The notes beneath the pieces were generated by a model. It saw nothing but the letters and a program-made list of their open reading frames with translations. It made no database searches and had not been told where the DNA came from. Shown piece after piece: positions 52,773-62,989 of a stretch of 64,000 nt of DNA. Position numbers and translations under genes: made by a program. The DNA lies in assembly GCA_028288305.1 (NCBI GenBank), contig JAQBOA010000016.1, positions 124,001-188,000 of the forward strand, read 5' to 3'. The DNA comes from Mucilaginibacter sp. (GTDB lineage: Bacteria; Bacteroidota; Bacteroidia; Sphingobacteriales; Sphingobacteriaceae). Each line of letters begins with the position of its first letter. The first letter of the stretch is position 1.

Positions 52773-53901
52773 TAAAGTATTTGATTGTGGTATTGCAGGT
52801 GGTGGCCTGGCAGGGTTAACACTGGCTATTCAATTAGCAGACGCCGGCTATTCAGTTATTTTATTTGAAAAAGAAAAGTATCCATTTCATAAGGTATGTG
52901 GTGAGTATATTTCTATGGAGAGTTATGACTTCCTGAAACGGATTGGAATACCATTTTCAACTATGAATCTCCCAATGATCACTGAAGTAAAAATATCATC
53001 CCCTAACGGAAATTCATTAACAAGAAAATTAGATTTGGGTGGATTTGGAATCAGCCGCTATACACTTGATTCGACATTGGCAGATATAGCCAAAAACAAA
53101 GGAGTTACAGTATTAGAGGGAACAAAAGTTATTGATGTTATTTTTGAAAATGATTTGTTTTTTATAAAAACTACTCAACAAACATACCAGGTAAAAACAG
53201 CTTATGGAGCTTATGGCAAAAAGTCAGCGTTAGATAAAAAATTAAATCGAAAATCGGTGAAGTCTGTTGCCGGTAAAGAGAAAAATTACATCGCTGTAAA
53301 GTACCATGTAAAAGTAACATTACCTGCTGATCGCATAGAGCTGCATAATTTTGAAGATGGATATTGTGGAATTTCAAAAGTAGATGGGGATAGATATTGC
53401 ATATGCTATTTAACCGATTCAAAAAACTTGAAGAATAACAACAACGACATCAAAATGATGGAACAAAATGTACTATTCAAAAATCCCTTTTTAAAAAAAT
53501 ATTTTGCCGAAGCAGTTATTTTATATGAACAGCCACTCACTATTTCTCAAATCACATTCAATAAAAAATCGACGATAGAAAACCATGTATTAATGTTAGG
53601 CGATTCTGCGGGTTCAATAGCTCCTTTATGTGGCAACGGCATGAGCATAGCCCTGCATTCTTCTTTTAAGGCCTTCCGGTTAACTGATAAATACCTGAGT
53701 GGGCATATATCACGCCAGGAGCTTGAAACATCATATAGTAGGGAATGGAATCATCTTTTTTCAAACAGAATAAAAATAGGCCAATACATTCAGCATCTTT
53801 TTGGGAAAGCTTTACTCACAAATATTGTTATAAGTATATTAAAAAAAATGCCTTTTGTAGTGGACAAACTAATTGACAATACACATGGCAGTAAATTTTA
53901 A
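52765..53901 (+). CDS. FAD-dependent monooxygenase
   Basis: A 378-residue flavoprotein with GIAGGGLAGLTLAIQLADAG, the KVCGEYISMESYDFL segment and MLGDSAGSIAPLCGNGMSIA, as in geranylgeranyl-reductase/UbiH-like hydroxylases. Starts at ATG 52765, overlapping the methyltransferase by 8 bp. It likely hydroxylates the ring made by the type III PKS, and is the last gene of the pigment locus. Confidence 0.87.
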   Translation: MNDKVFDCGIAGGGLAGLTLAIQLADAGYSVILFEKEKYPFHKVCGEYISMESYDFLKRIGIPFSTMNLPMITEVKISSPNGNSLTRKLDLGGFGISRYTLDSTLADIAKNKGVTVLEGTKVIDVIFENDLFFIKTTQQTYQVKTAYGAYGKKSALDKKLNRKSVKSVAGKEKNYIAVKYHVKVTLPADRIELHNFEDGYCGISKVDGDRYCICYLTDSKNLKNNNNDIKMMEQNVLFKNPFLKKYFAEAVILYEQPLTISQITFNKKSTIENHVLMLGDSAGSIAPLCGNGMSIALHSSFKAFRLTDKYLSGHISRQELETSYSREWNHLFSNRIKIGQYIQHLFGKALLTNIVISILKKMPFVVDKLIDNTHGSKF

Positions 53902-54063
53902 GGTTAAGTTTGATAGAAAAATTGAGTCTATTACTTACGCGAATCAAGGGTTAAATATCTTAAGTGTTTGAACATAAGCATTTATAGCAAGCCGGTGTGA
54001 TTGTGCCATAAGCTTGAATCCTACTGTCGAAAATGCTCAACTGTGCCGGGTGTTCCACGTGTG

Positions 54064-54091
54064 CCACCCTGTGCCACCCCGCACCGGGTGG
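54064..54091. terminator. GC-rich hairpin after the pigment locus
   Basis: An 11 bp stem with one mismatch (CCACCCTGTGC with GCACCGGGTGG) and a six-base loop. It is surrounded by repeated TGTGCC units from 54042 on, giving a GC island in an AT-rich spacer. It may terminate the pigment transcript; it also resembles dispersed intergenic repeats. Confidence 0.5.
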
Positions 54092-54198
54092 TTCAGGCGA
54101 TGCAACCAATAAAATGATTTACATCTGCCAGTTTTGATCTAAAACACCCTTTAGTTAAAAGGACAAGGTGTTACCTTTATCCGAAAAACAAATTATCT

Positions 54199-55695
54199 AT
54201 GCAACCATTCTTATTGGGAATCGATATTGGCACAGGGAGCACCAAAGCAGTGGCTGTTAATTTTAGCGGGCAGGCTGTGGATGTATCTCAATATCATTAC
54301 CCGGTTAAAACCCTGCAACCTGGTTATAGTGAGCAAGACCCTGCATTAATTTTAGATGCCTTTATCAACTGCATTATCGATGTTGTAAAAAAAGCAGGTG
54401 AAGCGCCCTATGCAATTAGCCTGAGCAGTGCCATGCACAGCGTTATTCCGGTTGATAAAAATGGGAAAGCGCTTTCAGATATGATCACCTGGGCTGATGC
54501 CCGGAGTGAGGACATTGCTCAAAAGCTAAGGGATTCGGTACAGGGCCAGGGTATTTATAAAACTTCGGGCACGCCAATACATGCCATGACACCGCTATGC
54601 AAACTGATGTGGTTACGTGAAAACCGGGGCGATCTGTTTGAGTCGACTTATAAATTCATCTCTATAAAAGAATATATATGGTTCTACCTGTTTAACGAAT
54701 TTCAAATTGACTATGCTATAGCCTCTGCAACAGGCATGTTTGATATTAAACAGCTAAAATGGAATACTGAAGCATGCGAATTGGCTGGCATAACAACCGA
54801 TAAACTTTCAATACCGGTAAATACTATCTATAAACGTACCGGATTAAAAACAACACTTTCAGCATCGTTAGGACTTAATAATGATACCGCATTTATTATT
54901 GGTGCGAGTGATGGCTGCTGTGCAAACCTCGGCAGTTTTGTTACTACAGCAGGTGTAGCTGCGATAACCATTGGCACCAGCGGCGCTGTGCGTATAACCA
55001 GTCCGCAACCGGTGTATAATTATCCGGCCATGATATTTAATTATCTACTTGACAAAAAAACATTTGTTTGCGGCGGTGCGGTAAACAACGGTGGCATAGC
55101 ATTAAACTGGTTAATAAAGAATTTCCTGGATAAAAAATCGCCGGGTAATGCTGATTATGAGGCTGTATTCACCGAGATAGCAGGTATCCCCGCAGGCAGC
55201 GGAGGGTTGATTTTTTTACCTTATCTCTATGGTGAAAGAGCTCCGTTATGGGATACAAAAAGCTGCGGCGTATTTTTTAACATCAAACCACAACATACGC
55301 AGGCGCATTTTTTAAGGGCCGGCTTAGAAGGCATTTGTTTTGCATTAAACAATGTATTGCAAACGGTTGAACAATCGTCGGCACCTATCCATCAAATAAA
55401 TATAAGCGGTGGTTTTATTACCTCACCCGTATGGACGCAGATGCTGGCAGATATTACCGGGAAAAAATTGGTGATCGTTCAGCAGGAAGATGCATCGGCA
55501 ATGGGGGCTGTATTTTTGGCGATGGATGCGCTTAATATAAATCCGGCTGTTGAGCAAAAATCTCTTGAAGAGGAAAAAAATATTATTCCAAATCAGCTTA
55601 ATCATAAAATCTATAACAATAGTTTTTTGATATTTAAAAAGTTATATCACGATTTAAAGGATACGATGCATTGGGTGCATGATAATGAAGGTTAA
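54199..55695 (+). CDS. gntK: gluconokinase (FGGY family carbohydrate kinase)
   Basis: A 498-residue sugar kinase with the N-terminal LGIDIGTGSTKAVAV phosphate motif, an SLSSAMHSVIPVD segment typical of gluconokinases, and ISGGFITSPVWTQMLADITG plus ASAMGAVFLAMDAL near the C-terminus. Phosphorylates gluconate to 6-phosphogluconate. Other FGGY substrates cannot be excluded. No gluconate transporter is adjacent. A weak promoter-like TACCTTTA lies at 54172-54179. Confidence 0.85.
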   Translation: MQPFLLGIDIGTGSTKAVAVNFSGQAVDVSQYHYPVKTLQPGYSEQDPALILDAFINCIIDVVKKAGEAPYAISLSSAMHSVIPVDKNGKALSDMITWADARSEDIAQKLRDSVQGQGIYKTSGTPIHAMTPLCKLMWLRENRGDLFESTYKFISIKEYIWFYLFNEFQIDYAIASATGMFDIKQLKWNTEACELAGITTDKLSIPVNTIYKRTGLKTTLSASLGLNNDTAFIIGASDGCCANLGSFVTTAGVAAITIGTSGAVRITSPQPVYNYPAMIFNYLLDKKTFVCGGAVNNGGIALNWLIKNFLDKKSPGNADYEAVFTEIAGIPAGSGGLIFLPYLYGERAPLWDTKSCGVFFNIKPQHTQAHFLRAGLEGICFALNNVLQTVEQSSAPIHQINISGGFITSPVWTQMLADITGKKLVIVQQEDASAMGAVFLAMDALNINPAVEQKSLEEEKNIIPNQLNHKIYNNSFLIFKKLYHDLKDTMHWVHDNEG

Positions 55696-55800
55696 TTAAT
55701 TTCAGCAAAATAAAAAAGGCAATCAATAGTTGCAAAGGCAAAAAATACAATCTGCAGATAAGCGACATTACTTATATTTAAAAGCTCTTTTAAACAAGTT

Positions 55801-56931
55801 ATGAACTCAAGAACAAATATTTTTATTTTACTTCTTTTTGGCATGATGCTATCAGCGATGACTGTGCCCGGCAAGAAGCCAGTTAAACAACAAAACCAAA
55901 TACCTTCAGGCCATTATTTGTACATAGCAGTGCCGGGCATACGCGACTACCTGGGATACGGCGGCCATGGCTTGCTGGTGTTTGACATGGATCATAACCA
56001 TCAATTCGTTAAAAGGATTGAAACACGTGGCTTTCATCCAAATGACAAACCATCAAATGTTAAGGGAATTGCTGTTAGTATTCCCCTTAACAGCATTTAT
56101 ATAAGTACTATCGAAACGCTTCAACGGATAGACTTGGGTTCAGGAAAAATTATATGGGAAAAAGCCATAGAAGGCGGATGTGATAGGATGTCGGTATCAC
56201 CGGATGGTAAAACAATCTACCTCCCTTCTTTTGAGAATAAAATATGGAATGTTGTCGATTGCAAAACCGGCGATATTATAAAAAAGATCCCTGGTTTCGG
56301 CAGGTCTCATAATACACTTTATGGGTTGTCTGGTAATTATGTCTATTTAGATGACCTTGCATCTCAATGGTTAAAGATAGCTGATACAAAAACTAATACT
56401 GTTGTTAGTAAAGTCGGGCCGTTTGGAAATTTTATCCGGCCGTTTACTATTAATGGAAATGAAACACGTGCTTACATTACTGTTGACAGTTTACTTGGTT
56501 TTGAAGTAGGAGATATAAAAACCGGCAAAAAACTTGCTCGTGTATTAGTAGAGGGCTGGGAGACCGGGCATGTAAGGAGGCATGGCAATCCAAGTCATGG
56601 TATTGGACTTACTCCTGATGAAAAGGAACTATGGTTATGCGACGGATACAATATGCGTTTGCATGTTTTCAGCGCTGTTGAGCCATACCAGCAATTAACT
56701 ACTATACTATTGCAGGATATGCCCGGATGGATCACTTTTAGTTTAGATGGAAAATATGCTTATCCATCAAGCGGAGAAGTAATTGATGTTAAAACTCGCA
56801 AGGTGCTTTCCACACTTAAAGATGAATTTAATAACAGCGTTGGTAGCGAGAAAATGCTGGAAGTTGATTTCGAAAATGGAAAAGCAATAAAGGCCGGAGA
56901 TCAGTTCGGTATCGGGCGTAAAATGCAGTAG
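55801..56931 (+). CDS. secreted YVTN-type beta-propeller protein
   Basis: A 376-residue exported protein (signal about 1-20) with repeated blades of the YncE/YVTN type, for example DRMSVSPDGKTIYLPSFENK, GIGLTPDEKELWLCDGYN and WITFSLDGKYAYPSSGEVID. Probably periplasmic or surface-located; the ligand is unknown. It lies 105 bp after gluconokinase, with no evident functional link. Confidence 0.8.
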   Translation: MNSRTNIFILLLFGMMLSAMTVPGKKPVKQQNQIPSGHYLYIAVPGIRDYLGYGGHGLLVFDMDHNHQFVKRIETRGFHPNDKPSNVKGIAVSIPLNSIYISTIETLQRIDLGSGKIIWEKAIEGGCDRMSVSPDGKTIYLPSFENKIWNVVDCKTGDIIKKIPGFGRSHNTLYGLSGNYVYLDDLASQWLKIADTKTNTVVSKVGPFGNFIRPFTINGNETRAYITVDSLLGFEVGDIKTGKKLARVLVEGWETGHVRRHGNPSHGIGLTPDEKELWLCDGYNMRLHVFSAVEPYQQLTTILLQDMPGWITFSLDGKYAYPSSGEVIDVKTRKVLSTLKDEFNNSVGSEKMLEVDFENGKAIKAGDQFGIGRKMQ

Positions 56932-57451
56932 ACATCGAGCATTAAATAGCAGAATGTGCCATCTGTTTTTAAATAAACGGCACCGATAGTTCGAACAAAT
57001 TTCTCAGCATCATAGTTTAAAAGCTTCAAGAGCGAGAAATCTTCATTTTTTATAAAAAAATGCCTGGATTAGGTGATCCGGGCATTTTATTAGGGTTCTA
57101 ATAAAGATACTCAAATCTTATTTACAGCAAGCGAATAGGTTTTAAATCCCATGCCTGATCAAAGATTTAATTAAAGCGATAATTTAATTTCAGAAATTAA
57201 AATTAACTAATTTCAAGATTATTTTTTTAAGGAAGCATAAATTATTAAATCAGTAAATTGAAACTTAGTATAAATAATTTCATAAAAACAGCCTCGAAAA
57301 CAGGTTTGTATATTAATAAATAAATGATAAACTTTACCAAACAGTATTAATCTACCATTAATTAATTTCAAATAATTGCTCTTTGCTTTTGTTGATTAAA
57401 TTTATTATTAATTAAAATATTGAAAAACAATGACTTTAAATCAATCGTATT
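56932..57451. other. 520-bp spacer before the giant sensor kinase
   Basis: Contains the terminator at 57057-57088; the rest is strongly AT-rich with no gene. An out-of-frame short ORF begins at 57430 and overlaps the kinase start but has no supporting features. Confidence 0.5.
57057..57088 (+). terminator. intrinsic terminator after the beta-propeller gene
   Basis: A 13 bp stem with one G-T pair (AAAATGCCTGGAT with ATCCGGGCATTTT), loop of six, followed by ATTAGGG. Ends the gluconokinase/propeller transcript. Confidence 0.8.
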
Positions 57452-60400
57452 ATGTCCAAAGTTCCTCAACTAAATTTAAATGCAGATACCGGGAACAATG
57501 CTTTGCAGGACGTTAAAAACGATACACGTTTTCGTAAATTAATTGAAAATAGTTACGAAGGAATAATTCTTTTAGATAAAGATCTGAATATTATTTACCG
57601 AAGCCATTCTGCTAATCGTATTGGTGGATGGAATACAAATGAGGTAAAAAATACATGGATTGAATTAACACACCCTGACGATAGAAAAGAGCAAAAATTC
57701 TTAATTAATGATATTCTGGTAAATCCGGGCAAATCCGGAACTTGTAACTTTAGGATAAAACATTTTGAGGGACATTATATTTGGTTACAATGTATTTTTA
57801 CTAATCATTTAAATGATCCCGAAATAACAGCTATTGTTTTAAACTTCAGGGATATTTCGGAAGAAAAAGAATTACAATTCAGGCAGGAGCAAATAATAAA
57901 GGAGTTAGAAGAAAGAAATGCCTTTATTGAAACTATACTGCAAAACCTTCCTATTGGTATTGCAGTGAACAGGACAGATAATGGAAAGGTTACAGTTATA
58001 AATAAATGTTTTAGTGAAACTTATGGCTGGAGTGATGATGATTTAAGTGATGCGTCCCGTTTTTTCAAAAAGGCATATCCTGATGAAACTTATCGAAACG
58101 TTATCATGGAGAGGGTAATGGAAGATATTAAAAGTGGCGACCCTGCCAGAATGATTTGGAATAATATCACTGTGACTACCCAAACGGGTGAAAAACGGAT
58201 TGTAAATTCAAAAAATATTCCATTGCCAGATCAAAACCTGATGATCTCGACGATAGTTGATGTCACAAATGAATTCAGGCAGGCAAGCGAGCTAAAACGT
58301 ATTAAAACCAACTTAGAAGCCACCATAAATGGAACGCGGGATTTTATTTGGTCGGTGGATACTGATTTGCGTATTATTTCCATAAATAATGCTTGTTTGG
58401 AAATCATGAAAAATCTGGAAGGCAGAAATTTATCCGAGGGGGACTATCTGTTTTTAGATTGGGATTTTGATGAATCAAGAAAAAAGTGGAAAGGTTATTA
58501 CCAAAGGGCATTAAAAGGCGAGTCGTTTAGTGTCAAAGATCAGACCCTTGATCCTGTAAAACAATACTTGGTATATACCCATTTATCTTTTAACCCTATG
58601 TATGATGCAGACGGGAATATTTTTGGTATTGCCTGTTACTCGAAAGATATTACCGAAGAAACCCATAATTTGCATACACTCAATGCTACGAAAACAGACC
58701 TGGAAAAGATCATGAATTCGTCGCTGGATATGATTTGTACAGTTAGTGCAGAAGGATATATCTTAAAGGTAAGTGCAGCTTCCAAAGCAATTTTGGGATA
58801 TTCCCCCGAAGAACTTACAGGTAAATTCCAATTTGATTTTTTGTACCCCGAAGACAGGGAAAAGTCACAGCAAATGGCCGATGGTGTTTTGCAGGGAAAT
58901 AATGCAATCAATTTCGAAAATCGTTATGTACGCAAAGATGGTTCATTGGTTAATCTATTATGGTCAGCAACCTGGAATCCTAAAGATCAACTCAGGTATG
59001 GCATAGCTAGAGATATCACGGAAAAGAAAAAAAATGAAATCGCGCTCATTGAATCTGAAAAAAAATATAAATTCCTGTTTGAAAACAATCCGCTTCCACT
59101 GATTATATGGGATTTTGAAACATTTAGAATTATTGACTGCAATAAAGAAGCAGAGATCAAATACGGTTACACAAAGGAAGAATTTTTAAAGCTAACTACA
59201 AAAGATTTACGTCCGCCTGAAGACATTACGCTTCTTGAAGCAGTAACCAAAACAGAAGAAACGTATGGAACAATTCATAAAGGAGTATGGAGGCATAAGA
59301 AAAAGAACGGAGAAGTAATTTTCGTAAATATTACCGGGCTTTTAATGAATTATAATGGTAAAAGAGTATCACTTTCTTTATCAGAGGATATAACCGAAAG
59401 CCGGTATTACTATGAACTGGATATACTTGAAAAAAACATTTTTGAAATGTATTCGGCGGGAAATAAAAGTTTAAAGGAGGTAATTGAAATTTATTTGCGG
59501 GGAATGGAAGAGTTGCACCCTGGAATGCTTTGCTCGCTGCAGGAATTAAGAGGTAAGAGATTGTATAACCTTGCTTCACCAAGCCTGCCCAATAGTTTTT
59601 TAGAAATATTTGAAGGCGTCGAAATCGGAGATAACGTGGGCTCGGCAGGTACAGCAGCATTTTTAAAACAAAAAGTTATAGTAACCGATGTACTCAATAA
59701 TCAACAATGGGATGATTATAAAGAAATTGCGCAAGTAAATCAACTGAAAGCCTGCTTGTCGCAGCCTATTTTTGATGGTAAAGGCAATGTGATGGCTACC
59801 TTTACAAGTTATTTCAGAGAAGTCAAAGTCCCATCTAAATCTGAAGAAAACACTATACAGCGAGCTGTTCATTTACTTCAGATAATTTTAGAAAGCTATC
59901 AACAAAAAATTGCTTTGCAATTAAGCAATGAAAGATTTGAATTTGTTACCGAAGCTACCTCTGACATTATTTGGGATTGGAATTTAGAAACCAATGGTGT
60001 TTATTATTCCAGCAACATGAATAAATTATTTGGTCATCGTACTGGCGTTAGTTACGACAACCTTTCTTTTTTTTATGAGCACCTGCATCCTGCTGACAGG
60101 GACAGAGTTGTATTATTTCCCCAACAGGTTAAATATGGTACCATGGTAAACTGGACACAGGAATATCGTTTTAAAAAAACGGATGGGAGATATGCTTTTG
60201 TACTTGATAAGGGCTTAGTAATAAGAAATGAAAATGGACTGGGCGTAAGAATGGTTGGCGCCATGCAGGATGTCACAAAACAAAAGTTAGAAGAACGCCG
60301 TCTTAAATTACTTGAATCAGTAGTTACAAACACTAGAGATTCTATTCTTATTACTGAAGCTGAACCCTTGGACTTTCACGGACCACAAATTTTATATGTT

Positions 60401-62989
60401 AACCAAGCATTTACAAAAATGACTGGTTACACGGCCGAAGAAGTTATGGGAAAGACACCCCGGATTTTACAAGGCCCCAAAACTGATAAGGAGGAATTAA
60501 AACGTTTAAAGGAATGCTTACAGCAATGGCAGCCATGTGAAATTACGGTTATCAATTATAAAAAAAATGGCGATGAATTTTGGATAAATTTTTCTGTTGT
60601 TCCAGTTGCTGATGAAACAGGATGGTATACCCATTGGATAGCTATTGAAAAGGACGTAACAGACAGCAAAAACGTAGAATTACAAAATGCCTTACTTACT
60701 GAAATCAGCCAGGTATTTGCCAAAAACATCGGATTAAAAGAAAGCTTGCATAAATCTTTACAAAAGTTGGTTGAGTGCGGCAATTTCAGTCTTGCGGAAT
60801 TTTGGCTGGTAGATAATTATAAAAATGAATTAATCCCTGAGGCTCAATACTATAAAAACGAAAAATTAAAAGGATTTGCTAGTGAAACCATGAAAATTAA
60901 AGGTTTAGCAAAAGGAAAGGGCTTCCCGGGTATAACCTGGGAAACTAGAGATATACAATACTGGAACTACAAAGCCAATCATAAAAATGTAAGACGATTT
61001 AAGGAAACAACGGATGCCGGTATTAAAAGAGCTTATTCATTGCCGTTGTTTTACAATGAAGAGGTTATTGGCACTTTGGCGCTTTTAATGGAGCAGGATG
61101 AAATACCAGACCTTGGCCTTTCTACTGTCTTTGAAAATTTCAGCAAAAGGTTAGGAGCTGAAATTAGGCGTAAACAACTGGAAGAAGAACTAAATCAAGT
61201 ATTTCTTTTTACACCGGATATTTTATGTATCGCCAGTACTGACGGGCATTTTATTAAGGTCAATCCGGCGATGAGTATTTTGCTTGAATATGATGAAATA
61301 GAATTACTAACCAGACCACACATAGAATTTGTTCATCCCAGAGACAAAAAAAATACATTAACTCAATTACAAGATCTTATTGACGGTCACACCGGCGACT
61401 CAACACATTATCTTGAGAACCGTTATATAACAAAGTCCGGAAAAGTAAAATGGCTGGCATGGACAATAACAACTGCTTCTGAAAAAGGGGTATTGTTTTG
61501 CTCTGCAAAAGATGTTACTGGAAAAAAGGAAGTTGAGGAATTGCTTAATAAAGCTACCAGCCTGGCCCGTATAGGCGCTTGGGAAGCAGACATGGATAAA
61601 GGGCTTGTATATTGGTCGCCAATAACAAAAGAAATTTATGAAACTGAACCGGGATTTAATCCTGATTTAGATGACACAACGAATTTTTATAAAGAAGGAA
61701 CAGACAGGGAGACGATCGTTAAAATAGTATCCGACGCCATTAAAACTGGAACTCCTGGCGATATTGAACTGCAGATTGTTACCGCAAAAGGAAATATAAA
61801 ATGGGTAAGGACTATTATTGAAGCAGAATTTGCAGATGGAAAATGTTCGAGGTTGTTTGGAAGTTTCCAGGATATTGATGCCAGAAAAAGAGCAGAAATT
61901 GCATTGGAAGAGTCACTTATCGAAAAAAAGGATATACTGGAAAGTATAGAAGACGCTTTTTTTGCAGTTGATAAAAACTGTTTGGTTACTTATTGGAACA
62001 AAATGGCGGCAAAGCTTTTGGGAAAGCCGGCTAATCAAATGCTAAACCAAAATTTATGGGAAGTGTTTTCAAATTTAATTGAGTCGGTATCGTACAAAAA
62101 ATTTCAACAGGCCATTGAAACCAACCAGGCAGTTCATTTTGAAGACTATTATCTGCCATCAGATACCTGGTTAGAAATAAGTTGCTACCCTTCAAAAAAT
62201 GGGTTATCCGTTTATTTTAAAGATATTACAGACCGAAAAGCTTCTGAGAACAATTTGAAGAAATTAAACGAAGCTCTTCAAAATCATACGAAAGAACTGG
62301 CTATGTCAAATGCTGAGCTTGAACAGTTTGCTTATGTGGCTTCGCATGACCTGCAGGAGCCCCTTAGAATGGTTACCAGTTTTTTAACCCAGTTAGAGAG
62401 AAAATATGGGGAAGTTATTGATGATAAAGGAAAACAATACATACATTTTGCGGTAGATGGCGCAAAAAGAATGAGGCAAATCATTCTGGACCTTCTGGAG
62501 TTTTCAAGAGTAGGCAGAACTGATGATGACCTTATAGAAGTAGATTTAAATAAATTAATTGTTGATATAAACACTTTGTTTAAGAAACGTATCCAGGATG
62601 AAAGGGCCACCGTTATATTTAATGACCTTCCTACTATTCAAACCTTTAAAACCCCTATCAGGCAGGTATTACAAAATTTAATAAGTAATAGTCTTAAATA
62701 TCATAAAAAGGGAGTCCCCCCGGTTATTCATATTTCTTGTGAAGAAACTGATCTTCTATTAACAATTTCAGTAAAAGATAATGGGATAGGCATAAACAAA
62801 GATTATTTTGATAAGATATTTATAATTTTTCAAAGATTACATAACAAGGACGAATATTCGGGTACCGGCATGGGTTTAGCAATTACAAAAAAAATAATTG
62901 AGAACTTAGGAGGAACGATATGGCTTACATCTGATGAAGGACAGGGTACCATTTTTAGCTTCACAATTTTAAAAAAAATTAAAGTATGA
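57452..62989 (+). CDS. giant multi-PAS/GAF sensor histidine kinase
   Basis: An 1845-residue, apparently soluble kinase with no transmembrane segment. Domains by residue: PAS near 25, 154, 289, 412 and 534; GAF about 659-820; PAS near 822 and 950; GAF about 1080-1235; PAS near 1241, 1366 and 1494; HisKA about 1620-1690 with phospho-His1632 in SHDLQEPLRM; HATPase_c about 1735-1845 with NLISNSLKYH and GTGMGLAI. The kinase core is of the phytochrome (Cph1) type. The PAS at about 950 has GKTPRILQG, resembling a LOV domain but without the flavin-binding Cys. It overlaps the next gene, a Rcp1-like receiver, by four bases, which is its cognate partner. Ligands are unknown. Confidence 0.92.
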   Translation: MSKVPQLNLNADTGNNALQDVKNDTRFRKLIENSYEGIILLDKDLNIIYRSHSANRIGGWNTNEVKNTWIELTHPDDRKEQKFLINDILVNPGKSGTCNFRIKHFEGHYIWLQCIFTNHLNDPEITAIVLNFRDISEEKELQFRQEQIIKELEERNAFIETILQNLPIGIAVNRTDNGKVTVINKCFSETYGWSDDDLSDASRFFKKAYPDETYRNVIMERVMEDIKSGDPARMIWNNITVTTQTGEKRIVNSKNIPLPDQNLMISTIVDVTNEFRQASELKRIKTNLEATINGTRDFIWSVDTDLRIISINNACLEIMKNLEGRNLSEGDYLFLDWDFDESRKKWKGYYQRALKGESFSVKDQTLDPVKQYLVYTHLSFNPMYDADGNIFGIACYSKDITEETHNLHTLNATKTDLEKIMNSSLDMICTVSAEGYILKVSAASKAILGYSPEELTGKFQFDFLYPEDREKSQQMADGVLQGNNAINFENRYVRKDGSLVNLLWSATWNPKDQLRYGIARDITEKKKNEIALIESEKKYKFLFENNPLPLIIWDFETFRIIDCNKEAEIKYGYTKEEFLKLTTKDLRPPEDITLLEAVTKTEETYGTIHKGVWRHKKKNGEVIFVNITGLLMNYNGKRVSLSLSEDITESRYYYELDILEKNIFEMYSAGNKSLKEVIEIYLRGMEELHPGMLCSLQELRGKRLYNLASPSLPNSFLEIFEGVEIGDNVGSAGTAAFLKQKVIVTDVLNNQQWDDYKEIAQVNQLKACLSQPIFDGKGNVMATFTSYFREVKVPSKSEENTIQRAVHLLQIILESYQQKIALQLSNERFEFVTEATSDIIWDWNLETNGVYYSSNMNKLFGHRTGVSYDNLSFFYEHLHPADRDRVVLFPQQVKYGTMVNWTQEYRFKKTDGRYAFVLDKGLVIRNENGLGVRMVGAMQDVTKQKLEERRLKLLESVVTNTRDSILITEAEPLDFHGPQILYVNQAFTKMTGYTAEEVMGKTPRILQGPKTDKEELKRLKECLQQWQPCEITVINYKKNGDEFWINFSVVPVADETGWYTHWIAIEKDVTDSKNVELQNALLTEISQVFAKNIGLKESLHKSLQKLVECGNFSLAEFWLVDNYKNELIPEAQYYKNEKLKGFASETMKIKGLAKGKGFPGITWETRDIQYWNYKANHKNVRRFKETTDAGIKRAYSLPLFYNEEVIGTLALLMEQDEIPDLGLSTVFENFSKRLGAEIRRKQLEEELNQVFLFTPDILCIASTDGHFIKVNPAMSILLEYDEIELLTRPHIEFVHPRDKKNTLTQLQDLIDGHTGDSTHYLENRYITKSGKVKWLAWTITTASEKGVLFCSAKDVTGKKEVEELLNKATSLARIGAWEADMDKGLVYWSPITKEIYETEPGFNPDLDDTTNFYKEGTDRETIVKIVSDAIKTGTPGDIELQIVTAKGNIKWVRTIIEAEFADGKCSRLFGSFQDIDARKRAEIALEESLIEKKDILESIEDAFFAVDKNCLVTYWNKMAAKLLGKPANQMLNQNLWEVFSNLIESVSYKKFQQAIETNQAVHFEDYYLPSDTWLEISCYPSKNGLSVYFKDITDRKASENNLKKLNEALQNHTKELAMSNAELEQFAYVASHDLQEPLRMVTSFLTQLERKYGEVIDDKGKQYIHFAVDGAKRMRQIILDLLEFSRVGRTDDDLIEVDLNKLIVDINTLFKKRIQDERATVIFNDLPTIQTFKTPIRQVLQNLISNSLKYHKKGVPPVIHISCEETDLLLTISVKDNGIGINKDYFDKIFIIFQRLHNKDEYSGTGMGLAITKKIIENLGGTIWLTSDEGQGTIFSFTILKKIKV

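Noticed and set aside
57430..57550. Short upstream frame overlapping the giant kinase start as a leader peptide
   Set aside because: No codon run, hairpin or promoter supports it; out of frame with the kinase and ordinary in composition.
60303..60680. LOV-type blue-light sensor domain in the giant kinase
   Set aside because: The motif reads GKTPRILQG; the flavin-binding Cys of LOV domains (GRNCRFLQ) is Pro here, so it is an ordinary PAS domain.
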